Positions 1-5,605 are shown, numbered from the stretch's first letter. The stretch is 6,269 nt of DNA from JASFTV01 sp050050615 (GCA_050050615.1 JASFTV010000209.1:1-6269), one strand, 5' to 3'. The notes: generated from the sequence alone by a model not told the origin. Numbers and translations: made by a program.

Positions 1-31
1 GATGATTTGGGCAACAACCCGTTCACTTCTC

Positions 32-73
32 ATTTGAATTCATCCCGCGCTGCGAGTAGCGGGGAATTCAAAT
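32..73. repeat. Long imperfect inverted repeat / hairpin
   Basis: The outer arms ATTTGAATTC (32-41) and GAATTCAAAT (64-73) are perfect 10-base reverse complements. Inside them CCCGC (44-48) pairs with GCGGG (59-63). Only a two-base bulge (42-43) and a ten-base loop (49-58) are unpaired, giving 15 base pairs. An EcoRI-type hexamer sits in each arm. No T-run follows, so it does not look like an intrinsic terminator. An AT-rich outer stem with a GC-rich inner stem is the form of many dispersed intergenic repeats, but one copy in this window cannot prove that. Confidence 0.75.
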
Positions 74-207
74 TTAAGCGGCCCTCCACTGGAAGGCGTC
101 ATCTAAGAAAAGGGCAAGGGATACCGCCCCCGGACAACATAACTATTTGATTCTGCTGGTTTTTAACTCTCACCAATGCATTATTTTGGGACAAAAACCC
201 TCATTTT

Positions 208-227
208 GATCCTCTCATTTGAGGATC
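208..227. repeat. Perfect 7-bp hairpin upstream of the receiver gene
   Basis: GATCCTC (208-214) and GAGGATC (221-227) are exact reverse complements around a six-base loop (215-220). The element ends 70 nt before the ATG at 298. No T-run follows, so a terminator is unlikely. The right arm overlaps the -35-like hexamer of the candidate promoter at 219-247, so it could be an operator, or a chance palindrome. Confidence 0.5.
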
Positions 228-247
228 TTCCATAGTATTTGCTTAAT
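219..247 (+). promoter_or_regulatory. Weak sigma-70-like promoter candidate for the receiver gene
   Basis: TTGAGG (219-224) and CTTAAT (242-247) each match four of six consensus bases and are separated by 17 nt. Transcription would begin near 254, leaving a leader of about 44 nt before the ATG at 298. Both hexamers are poor, so this is a suggestion only. Confidence 0.25.
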
Positions 248-284
248 CCAAAAATATGTGTTATTTTCCGGCAGAACCCTTAGC

Positions 285-290
285 AGGGAG
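285..290 (+). promoter_or_regulatory. Ribosome binding site that fixes the receiver start at 298
   Basis: AGGGAG at 285-290 lies 7 nt before the ATG at 298. An in-frame ATG at 256 would add 14 residues and has no comparable site. The 298 start also places the first beta strand of the receiver fold directly at the N-terminus, as is normal. Confidence 0.8.
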
Positions 291-297
291 TCAATCT

Positions 298-663
298 ATG
301 GCCAAGATCTTGATTGTGGATGATGAGGAGCATATCCGATTTCTCTATTCCGAAGAACTGACCGAGGCCGGTTATGAAGTGGTTACAGCCGATAGCGGTC
401 ACAAACTGCTTGAAAGGATAGAGAAAGAAAAACCGGATCTGGTGGTCCTGGATATCAAGATGGTGGATTACAATGGCTTGGATTTATTGCAAGATATCCG
501 CAACAAATATTACAATTTACCTGTTGTGTTGTGTACCGCCTATGACACTTTCAAGGAGGATATGAAATCCATCGCAGCCGATTTCTATGTTATCAAATCC
601 TTTGATTTGACCGAACTCAAAAACAAGATCGCCATGGCACTCGAGGCCGGCCCCAGCGCCTAG
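298..663 (+). CDS. Stand-alone response regulator receiver (CheY-like)
   Basis: A 121-residue protein consisting of one receiver domain and nothing else. It should be a cytoplasmic phospho-acceptor for a histidine kinase, acting by protein contact since it has no DNA-binding or enzymatic output domain. Visible landmarks are the acidic pair Asp8-Asp9 in ILIVDDEE, the phospho-acceptor Asp52 in VVLDIKM, the switch Thr80, the aromatic Tyr97 and the conserved Lys100. Family members usually have Lys-Pro at the last site; here it is Lys100-Ser101. The start at 298 is preferred over 256 because of AGGGAG 7 nt upstream and because the fold begins there. The gene ends with tandem stops TAG TAA. It converges on rlmH 22 nt away, and no kinase partner is present, so the pathway is unknown. 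The family call is very secure; the process it controls is not identifiable. Confidence 0.95.
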   Translation: MAKILIVDDEEHIRFLYSEELTEAGYEVVTADSGHKLLERIEKEKPDLVVLDIKMVDYNGLDLLQDIRNKYYNLPVVLCTAYDTFKEDMKSIAADFYVIKSFDLTELKNKIAMALEAGPSA

Positions 664-685
664 TAAGCCCCTCGCCAAGCCCCCT

Positions 686-1159
686 TTATTTATGGTATTT
701 TTCCCCCCTGATGATCGTAAAAGCCCTATAAAGCTGTTCAAGGAGGATGAGGCGGCTCATCTCGTGGGTCAAGGTGAATCGTGAGAGGGATAAGACCGTG
801 TTCGCCCGTTCCAATAGTTGCCTCGAGAGGCCCAACGGACCTCCAATCACAAAACAAATCCAGCCCCCGACGCGGGCGGATGACGCCTCGAGCCATTTGG
901 CAAGTTCCTCAGAATCATACTGATCACCGGAACGATCGAGGCTGATCAAATAGTCCTTTGGCGCCAATCTTCGGGCTATGGCTTGGCCTTCCGCATTCAG
1001 AATCTCTTCCGGGGATCTTCCTTTTCGTACCTTTCCCGGTTTGACCTCAACCCAGTCGACGTGGGCGTATTTTTGGAGGCGCTTCAGGTAAAAGGATTCG
1101 CCCTCCTTGAGAAAGGGGGATCGGGTGCGGTCTAGGACTATGACCCGTATCTTAAACAT
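686..1159 (-). CDS. rlmH: 23S rRNA (pseudouridine1915-N3)-methyltransferase RlmH
   Basis: A 157-residue SPOUT-class methyltransferase, close to the 155 residues of the E. coli enzyme. RlmH uses S-adenosylmethionine to methylate N3 of pseudouridine 1915 in helix 69 of 23S rRNA on the assembled 70S ribosome. The AdoMet-binding knot is visible as FVIGGPLG (103-110), followed by LSLSRFTLTHEM with His132, the LLEQLYRAF segment around Tyr144-Arg145, and the C-terminal YHK (155-157) typical of the family. Its ATG lies inside the end of the upstream phosphatase gene: the two frames overlap by 8 nt and there is no clear ribosome binding site, so translation is probably coupled. It is the last gene of the minus-strand thrC operon. 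In many bacteria rlmH sits near rsfS and nadD, which are absent here. Confidence 0.95.
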   Translation of the reverse strand: MFKIRVIVLDRTRSPFLKEGESFYLKRLQKYAHVDWVEVKPGKVRKGRSPEEILNAEGQAIARRLAPKDYLISLDRSGDQYDSEELAKWLEASSARVGGWICFVIGGPLGLSRQLLERANTVLSLSRFTLTHEMSRLILLEQLYRAFTIIRGEKYHK

Positions 1160-1631
1160 GACGATCTTTTGTTCGTTCCGAAGTGAGTCTCTTGGCGAGC
1201 GATTTTATGGCCAGTGTAATTTGAGCCTGGACGAGGCGATAGTGATAGGGGGAATTCCCGAAGGGATCAATAATATCATCGGCCCTTTGCTCTCTTGACA
1301 CGTACTTGCCTAGAGGCTCTACCTTGCTTTTGACCTCCGGCCACAGCCTTTCCATCATCCTGGCATGATCTTTCTCCATGACAAGGATAAGATCCGCCCA
1401 GTCCACCTGCTCCTTTGTAACCTGTCTCGCCTTGTGGTCTTCCCCGTTGATTCCCAATTGGGTGAGATAATCCACCATTATCGGATCAGGGGGGTTCCCC
1501 GGGTAGGCAAAAAGGCCTGCCGAGGATATGGAGATTTCCTCGGCCTTGAGACCCTCTATCTCGTTTCTAAGCAGATTTTCCGCCAAGAAGCTCCTGCTGA
1601 CATTTCCTGAGCATACAAAAAGAATGTTCAT
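1152..1631 (-). CDS. Low-molecular-weight protein-tyrosine-phosphatase family protein
   Basis: A 159-residue cytoplasmic protein of the LMW-PTP fold, which hydrolyses phosphotyrosine through a cysteinyl-phosphate intermediate. The N-terminal P-loop is VCSGNVSRS: nucleophile Cys7 and phosphate-binding Arg13 keep the CX5R spacing, and Ser14 is present. The general acid is Asp122 in the DPF motif. The usual loop reads C-R-S-P; here the second loop Cys is Ser12 and the Pro is Phe15. Cys7 is the only cysteine in the protein, which argues against a thioredoxin-linked arsenate reductase of this fold, since those need three. The gene starts immediately after the thrC stop (TAA ATG, no gap) and overlaps rlmH by 8 nt. 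Bacterial relatives often act on tyrosine kinases of polysaccharide export, but nothing nearby supports that role here, so the substrate is unknown. Confidence 0.9.
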   Translation of the reverse strand: MNILFVCSGNVSRSFLAENLLRNEIEGLKAEEISISSAGLFAYPGNPPDPIMVDYLTQLGINGEDHKARQVTKEQVDWADLILVMEKDHARMMERLWPEVKSKVEPLGKYVSREQRADDIIDPFGNSPYHYRLVQAQITLAIKSLAKRLTSERTKDRHV

Positions 1632-3134
1632 TTATTTTCTTTCAAGCCTGAGAATTCGTGCGATTTCAGCGACCATTTTGTCAATAAACTGCTTCATATC
1701 ATCCCCCTGAAGGGGTTTCCCCGGTTGGGGGAATTTCTTGAGATTCTTGGGTTGAACCAGAATGGGTGCATTTTTCAATTCCGACCTGGGCCTGATCTTG
1801 AATTCAGGATCAAAGCTGTCTTGGAAATACATCTCTTGAAAGGAGATGAACTTAAGCATATGGGCCGTTGAATCGAGAACACCCACCTCGCCTGCCCCAG
1901 TATACCCTCTCTGAATCGCTTTCTGAAGTCCGGCCATCGATTCCCCGCCCTGGGTGCAGGCGATGTTTCCGTTCCGATTGGCAGTGATCATGGCATCCAT
2001 GATCTCTTGCTCGCTGACCTGGACGACGAAAACGCGTTTTTCCCCTGCGGCCCGGTTATATTCTCGGACAATCTCAATGACCCGGGGCATGGAGACCGGA
2101 TTCCCAATCATGGCCGCCTGAGCAACACTGGGCCGAACTGTCACGGGTATGAAGGTGCGTCCTTTTTCATCTTCCTCCAGGTAGTAGCGGTAAACAGGAT
2201 CCGCATGTTCTGATTGAACCCCTACTATCTTAGGGAGTTGGTCGATAATGCCCGCCTTGTGAAACTTCAGAAAACCGCTTATTACGGCCGTAATATTTCC
2301 TGCGTTTCCTATGGGCAAAACAACCACCTTGTCTCCCACCTCGTAATCAAAATCCTGTGCAATCTCGAATGAGAATGATTCCTGCCCCAAGATGCGCCAG
2401 CTATTTTTGGAGTTGAGAAGGGCGACGTGGTAATCCTCCGCAAGCCTCTCCACGACTTTCATGCAGTCATCGAAGACGCCGCGAATTTCGAGCACCTTGG
2501 CCCCGCTACCCAGCGGTTGTGACAATTGCTGGGGTGTCACTTTACCATGAGGAAGCAGTACGGCGGATCTCAGGAAATTTTCCAGGTAGGAACCATACAG
2601 GGCTGCTGAAGCAGAGGTGTCTCCGGTGGAGGCACAAATGGCCAAGAGGTTTTTGATGCCCTCTTTCTTTGCGAAATAGTTGATATAGCTCAATGCGCAA
2701 GCCATCCCCCTGTCTTTGAAAGAGGCACTCGGATTCAACCCTTCGTTCTTGAAATAAAAACCAAGCCCTGCCATCTCCTTTAGACGATCATTTGCCTCCA
2801 CCAGAGGTGTATGCCCCTCCCCCAGATAGACAATTTCCTCTAGCGGAATAACAGGGGCGATAAACTCGTAGTAGCGGAAAATCCCCTTTAGGGCTTGATG
2901 GTTCAGCATCTTTCGGTAATCAAAGATTTCTCGCCATCGGGTGCCACCGACCTCCTTCAGTTGGTCGAAGTTCTTGTCATAAAGCAACAGCACACTGCCG
3001 CATTCTGGACATGTATACAAAAGGCGCTCGATACCGATTTCGCAATCACATCCGAGACACCGGTAAATCATCTCACCTGTCGATTCAGGCAGGAGACTGG
3101 CTCTCATATCTTGCGGAAATTGTTCAATCTTCAT
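1632..3134 (-). CDS. thrC: Threonine synthase, zinc-ribbon type
   Basis: A 500-residue PLP enzyme that converts O-phosphohomoserine to threonine and phosphate, the last step of threonine synthesis. Residues 26-45 form a probable zinc ribbon with Cys26, Cys29, Cys42 and Cys45. The catalytic core follows: LGEGHTPL near 104-111, the Schiff-base Lys140 in NPSASFKDRG, the STGDTSASA loop at 169-177, and the PLP-phosphate loop GNAGN at 276-280. After the conserved DSTAHMLKF (421-429) about 70 further residues extend to the end, with no motif I recognise. The start at 3134 has AGGG 7 nt upstream; a Met at residue 10 is an alternative but has less upstream support. It is the first gene of an operon with the LMW-PTP and rlmH. 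Other PLP lyases of the same fold are possible, but the motif set fits threonine synthase best. Confidence 0.93.
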   Translation of the reverse strand: MKIEQFPQDMRASLLPESTGEMIYRCLGCDCEIGIERLLYTCPECGSVLLLYDKNFDQLKEVGGTRWREIFDYRKMLNHQALKGIFRYYEFIAPVIPLEEIVYLGEGHTPLVEANDRLKEMAGLGFYFKNEGLNPSASFKDRGMACALSYINYFAKKEGIKNLLAICASTGDTSASAALYGSYLENFLRSAVLLPHGKVTPQQLSQPLGSGAKVLEIRGVFDDCMKVVERLAEDYHVALLNSKNSWRILGQESFSFEIAQDFDYEVGDKVVVLPIGNAGNITAVISGFLKFHKAGIIDQLPKIVGVQSEHADPVYRYYLEEDEKGRTFIPVTVRPSVAQAAMIGNPVSMPRVIEIVREYNRAAGEKRVFVVQVSEQEIMDAMITANRNGNIACTQGGESMAGLQKAIQRGYTGAGEVGVLDSTAHMLKFISFQEMYFQDSFDPEFKIRPRSELKNAPILVQPKNLKKFPQPGKPLQGDDMKQFIDKMVAEIARILRLERK

Positions 3135-3141
3135 CCTTCAA

Positions 3142-3145
3142 CCCT
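3142..3145 (-). promoter_or_regulatory. Ribosome binding site of thrC
   Basis: On the minus strand AGGG occupies 3145-3142, with 7 nt before the ATG at 3134. A second purine run, GAAGG, directly abuts the ATG and is too close to serve. This supports the 3134 start over the internal Met at residue 10. Confidence 0.6.
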
Positions 3146-3160
3146 GTAAGTGTTTGTTAT

Positions 3161-3175
3161 ATGTTAAGATAACAT
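3161..3175. promoter_or_regulatory. Small palindrome, possible operator upstream of thrC
   Basis: ATGTTA (3161-3166) and TAACAT (3170-3175) are perfect reverse complements around AGA. The site ends 27 nt upstream of the thrC start codon and touches the possible TATAAC -10 box, a position where a repressor could act. No known regulator consensus is recognised. It may also be chance in AT-rich sequence. Confidence 0.3.
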
Positions 3176-3322
3176 TTCCGTACATGTAGTATAAACCTCC
3201 GTAAATTTCAACTCAAAGATGCAGTCACGGAAATCCTGGATACGAATCCCCGCAGCTGACAAAGGTTTCAACGCTTTCTTTGAGCTTCGTTGTGCTCTAA
3301 GGATCTCAAGGCTAATGGACAT
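3164..3322 (-). CDS. Possible 52-residue ORF upstream of thrC
   Basis: An ATG at 3322 opens a 52-codon frame on the minus strand that ends in TAA at 3164, 29 nt before thrC and in the same direction. GAAAGG, 8 nt before the ATG, is a plausible ribosome binding site. The peptide starts MSISLEILRAQRSSKK, is basic in its first half, and has no membrane segment or known domain. Near its end four threonines fall within eight residues (TEVYTTCT), suggestive of a threonine-sensing leader. However, no terminator hairpin lies between it and thrC, and the peptide is long for a leader. It could equally be a chance frame or part of a dispersed repeat. I do not recognise it. Confidence 0.22.
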   Translation of the reverse strand: MSISLEILRAQRSSKKALKPLSAAGIRIQDFRDCIFELKFTEVYTTCTEMLS

Positions 3323-3475
3323 GCGGCCTGCCTTTCAATTCTCGTGCTGTATTTGAAAGCCCCGGGGTGTACATTATTCCTTGTGAAGCCATTGGGAAAA
3401 TGTTAAAGAACCAAGTCATCCGGCTGTTCAAATTTCCAAAGCCGATTCCAAAGAAGCACGGCCGCAAAAACTGCC

Positions 3476-4477
3476 ATGGTGATTGATCAGGTAAAAGAGG
3501 TTCTCAATATAGAGGCCCAGGCGATCATCGATCTCCTGGATCGCGTTGGTCCCGAATTTGAACAGGCTGTTCATATGATTTTGAAGGCCAAGGGCAGGGT
3601 CATTCTCACCGGCATGGGCAAATCCGGTCTCGTTGCCAGAAAAATATCAGCAACCCTCAACAGCACTGGCACACCTTCACTCTTCCTTCACCCCGCCGAG
3701 GCGATTCACGGGGACCTGGGAATGGTCACACGGGATGACGTTCTGCTCGCCATCTCCCATAGCGGCAGGACCGTGGAAATCAACAACATTCTACCCATTA
3801 TCAAGAGGATGGGCACCAAGATCATCTCTTTCACCGGATCCCTCGATTCTCCTATGGCTCTGGAAAGTGATGTGGTTATCGATGTAGGGGTGGAGAGAGA
3901 GGCCTGTCCCATGGGTCTGGCGCCAACCGCCAGCACCACGGCCGCCCTCGCCATGGGGGACGCCCTTGCCGTGGTCCTCATCAACTCTCGGCGTTTCAGC
4001 ACAAAGGATTTCAAAAGATTTCACCCCGGCGGCAGCCTCGGGGAAAGGCTTTCCACCAAGGTTAAAGAGGTGATGTTGACCGACGATCACATACCGGTGG
4101 TTCTTTTGGACTCTACCGTAGAACAGGCTGTCAAAGAAATAGATGCAAAGGGGATCGGTGCAACGCTCGTTGTAGACGGAGAAGGCAAACTTGCAGGCAT
4201 CATAACCGATGGCGACCTGAGACGGGCTCTGACCAGGCAAAAGAATATTCAGAATCTGAGGGTAGAAAGAATTATGTCGCCCTCTCCGAAAACTGTGGAT
4301 GAAAACCAGTTGGCCGCAGAGGCCCTCGGTATCATGGAATTGTATGGGATAACCCACCTCTGTATTGTGGACAGGAAAAAGAAAGTGAAAGGCGTTGTCC
4401 ATCTACATGACCTGCTGGGAAGAGAGGAATTCAGACTAAATGGTGGCTTCAAGTTCCCCCCGGGGACTCATCATTGA
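3476..4477 (+). CDS. kdsD: D-arabinose-5-phosphate isomerase KdsD (KpsF/GutQ family)
   Basis: A 333-residue cytoplasmic aldose-ketose isomerase converting ribulose 5-phosphate to arabinose 5-phosphate, the entry step to Kdo for lipopolysaccharide. The N-terminal SIS domain (about 35-170) carries GMGKSG (46-51), HPAEAIHGDLGMV (72-84), ISHSGRTVE (93-101) and HPGGSLG (183-189). Lys49, His78, Glu101 and His183 match E. coli Lys59, His88, Glu111 and His193 with a constant offset of ten. Two CBS domains follow (about 200-255 and 266-318). The E. coli protein has 328 residues and ends about nine residues after the HDLL motif near its C-terminus; this one continues about a dozen residues past that point into a tail that overlaps the next gene by 38 nt. 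The ATG has no clear ribosome binding site, and a GTG directly follows it as an alternative. KpsF or GutQ paralogues share this architecture, so the precise name is likely rather than certain. Confidence 0.92.
   Translation: MVIDQVKEVLNIEAQAIIDLLDRVGPEFEQAVHMILKAKGRVILTGMGKSGLVARKISATLNSTGTPSLFLHPAEAIHGDLGMVTRDDVLLAISHSGRTVEINNILPIIKRMGTKIISFTGSLDSPMALESDVVIDVGVEREACPMGLAPTASTTAALAMGDALAVVLINSRRFSTKDFKRFHPGGSLGERLSTKVKEVMLTDDHIPVVLLDSTVEQAVKEIDAKGIGATLVVDGEGKLAGIITDGDLRRALTRQKNIQNLRVERIMSPSPKTVDENQLAAEALGIMELYGITHLCIVDRKKKVKGVVHLHDLLGREEFRLNGGFKFPPGTHH
4421..4428 (+). promoter_or_regulatory. Ribosome binding site inside kdsD for the DapA-like gene
   Basis: AGAGAGGA (4421-4428) lies 11 nt before the ATG at 4440, slightly long spacing but the best site available. 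A TAA in the same frame directly precedes that ATG (4437-4439), so the gene cannot start further upstream. The protein aligns with the usual DapA N-terminus from about residue 10. Confidence 0.5.
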
Positions 4478-5393
4478 CCTGATCACGCCGCTTAAGTCGA
4501 GCGGAGATATTGACGGCCGTGGTCTGGGGCGACATTTGGATAGCGTGCTCCCCCACGTCCAGGCACTGTATCTCGCCAGCCCTGTTTTGGGTGAAGGCAA
4601 GAATCTGAACAGCGCTCAGAGAGAGGAGCTCCTGGAAAAAACGCTTGTGGTGGTTCGCGGACAGATTCCCATTCTGGTTTGGATCAGCCAGGGAACCGAA
4701 GAGGGCACAAGAGAGACCCTTCTTCTCCTCGAAAAAAGATTAAAGAAAAGAAGATATACGGGGCCTGTCTTCTGGGTGGATACCCCTCTCTATTATCACA
4801 GCAACCGAGGACTGTTCCTTCATTACCAGAATCTATCGGCCGCCGTGAAAGGGCGCTATCTTCTCCATAACAATCCGGCCCTGATCAAGGAATTGGCCCA
4901 GCCTCTCAAGAGAAGGAATATACGTACCAGCATTCTCAAAGAACTTACCCGGATAAGCCCCATACAGGGCCTTATCTTTTCGGGATCTCTTGATAGGGTG
5001 CGAAACTACCAGAAGGCGGTGAGATCAAGAAGTGACTTCCGGATTTACGATGAAGAGGAGTCTCATTTTCTCAGATACCCGAGCCTGAGCGGCATTGTAT
5101 CTGCAGGGGCCAATCTTGCGCCTCGGGCCTGGCAGAAGATAACTGCATCATCACTCAACTTAAGCGGTAACCGGGAAGATTACCCTGATCACTTGCGGCA
5201 GATATGGGAAACGGGCGAGTACCTGCAAAGCCTCATGGAGACATACCGACCCATCGCCGCTCCCATCATAAAAAATGCCCTTTCAGACCTGGGCATCATC
5301 GAAAGCCCGACCTGCACCTTTGAAACCCAAGATGTGACGGAGAAAACCGAGGCGCTAAAACCATTGATGGAGCGTTACGGGGACTATCGCTAG
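4440..5393 (+). CDS. DapA-superfamily protein lacking the catalytic lysine
   Basis: A 317-residue protein with the order of dihydrodipicolinate synthase/N-acetylneuraminate lyase proteins, which are cytoplasmic TIM-barrel class I aldolases. Recognisable parts are the start LIIDLITPL (10-18), LGEGKNLN (50-57, the usual TTGES region), DTPLYYHSNRGLFLHY (114-129, the usual TPYYN region), LLHNNP (141-146, the usual LYNVP), GSLDRV (182-187) and SAGANLAPRAW (221-231). Key residues are changed: the Thr-Thr pair reads Val49-Leu50, and the segment that normally holds the Schiff-base lysine (GIKE) reads GLIFSG (177-182) with no lysine. A tyrosine pair (118-119) remains. The fold is therefore likely, but ordinary lyase chemistry is not, and calling it dapA would be wrong. 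It overlaps kdsD by 38 nt and is probably co-transcribed with it. Role unknown; a sugar-phosphate-related function is only suggested by the neighbours. Confidence 0.8.
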   Translation: MVASSSPRGLIIDLITPLKSSGDIDGRGLGRHLDSVLPHVQALYLASPVLGEGKNLNSAQREELLEKTLVVVRGQIPILVWISQGTEEGTRETLLLLEKRLKKRRYTGPVFWVDTPLYYHSNRGLFLHYQNLSAAVKGRYLLHNNPALIKELAQPLKRRNIRTSILKELTRISPIQGLIFSGSLDRVRNYQKAVRSRSDFRIYDEEESHFLRYPSLSGIVSAGANLAPRAWQKITASSLNLSGNREDYPDHLRQIWETGEYLQSLMETYRPIAAPIIKNALSDLGIIESPTCTFETQDVTEKTEALKPLMERYGDYR

Positions 5394-5539
5394 AATTTCT
5401 CAATCACCACAGCAGGTGCTGCCGCAACTTGCCCTCTCTGCCATGGCCTTTATGACCCCCTTTTGATCTGCCGGGGCCACCTTAACAACCCGAAACCTTA
5501 GAGCGAAAAGCGAATCAGGGCTGGAGACCCCAAAGACCC

Positions 5540-5568
5540 TTGACTCTTAGACCAGACGGAACTAAAAC
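5540..5568 (+). promoter_or_regulatory. Sigma-70-like promoter for transketolase
   Basis: TTGACT (5540-5545) matches five of six -35 consensus bases. TAAAAC (5563-5568) matches four of six -10 bases. The spacer is the optimal 17 nt. Transcription would start near 5575, leaving a leader of about 30 nt before the ATG at 5606. This is the best promoter candidate in the window. Confidence 0.5.
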
Positions 5569-5590
5569 CTCACCTGAAATCAGAAAAGAA

Positions 5591-5598
5591 GGAGGAGG
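5591..5598 (+). promoter_or_regulatory. Strong ribosome binding site of transketolase
   Basis: GGAGGAGG at 5591-5598, 7 nt before the ATG at 5606, is a near-perfect complement to the 16S rRNA 3' end and by far the strongest in the window. It fixes the start and suggests high expression. Confidence 0.85.
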
Positions 5599-5605
5599 AA
5601 ACAAA

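Larger units (their letters stand above)
1..297. other. Left-edge intergenic region
   Basis: No recognisable gene lies here. The region holds a long inverted repeat (32-73), a perfect short hairpin (208-227) and a weak promoter candidate (219-247), listed separately. The plus frame starting at base 1 is open until a TGA at 148-150, so the last 49 codons of a gene entering from the left cannot be excluded. That frame runs straight through the inverted repeat and its translation (rich in Ser, Arg, Pro) resembles nothing I know, so I think it is non-coding. Confidence 0.6.
3135..3475. other. Divergent intergenic region between thrC and kdsD
   Basis: This 341-nt region must carry the promoters for the leftward thrC operon and rightward kdsD. 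Towards thrC, TATAAC on the minus strand (plus positions 3155-3160) could be a -10 box, but the hexamer 17 nt upstream (TGTACG) matches the -35 consensus poorly. Towards kdsD, TTGAAA (3353-3358) lies 16 nt before TATTCC (3375-3380), a good -35 with a poor -10, and the 8-base palindrome CCCCGGGG (3360-3367) falls between them. A palindrome at 3161-3175 and a possible short ORF at 3164-3322 are listed separately. No terminator or known riboswitch is apparent. Confidence 0.55.
5394..5605 (+). other. Intergenic region before transketolase
   Basis: This 212-nt gap has no convincing ORF and no intrinsic terminator for the kdsD operon. Short complementary pieces such as CAGCA/TGCTG near 5410-5421 have too tight a loop and no T-run. 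Its right half carries the promoter candidate (5540-5568) and strong ribosome binding site listed separately, so transketolase probably has its own transcript, possibly with read-through from kdsD. Confidence 0.6.

Noticed and set aside
158..199. Inverted arms GGTTTTT and AAAAACC, 28 nt apart
   Set aside because: The arms are low-complexity and the loop is large, so chance is the simpler explanation.
256..297. Upstream ATG giving a 14-residue longer receiver protein
   Set aside because: The extra residues precede the receiver fold, there is no good ribosome binding site, and AGGGAG sits correctly before the ATG at 298.
517..741. A 74-codon minus-strand frame across the receiver and rlmH ends
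   Set aside because: It overlaps both well-supported genes, has no ribosome binding site of note and no recognisable domain.
3219..3356. A 45-codon plus-strand frame in the thrC-kdsD gap
   Set aside because: It has no ribosome binding site, is in antisense to the better-supported minus-strand frame, and has no recognisable sequence.
3791..4402. A 203-codon open frame on the minus strand antisense to kdsD
   Set aside because: It lies wholly within kdsD, whose catalytic residues are all conserved, and its translation has no recognisable motif. It is a shadow of the real gene.
5405..5480. Possible terminator after the DapA-like gene
   Set aside because: The only stems (CAGCA/TGCTG, CCCC/GGGG) are very short or have a two-base loop, and none is followed by a T-run.
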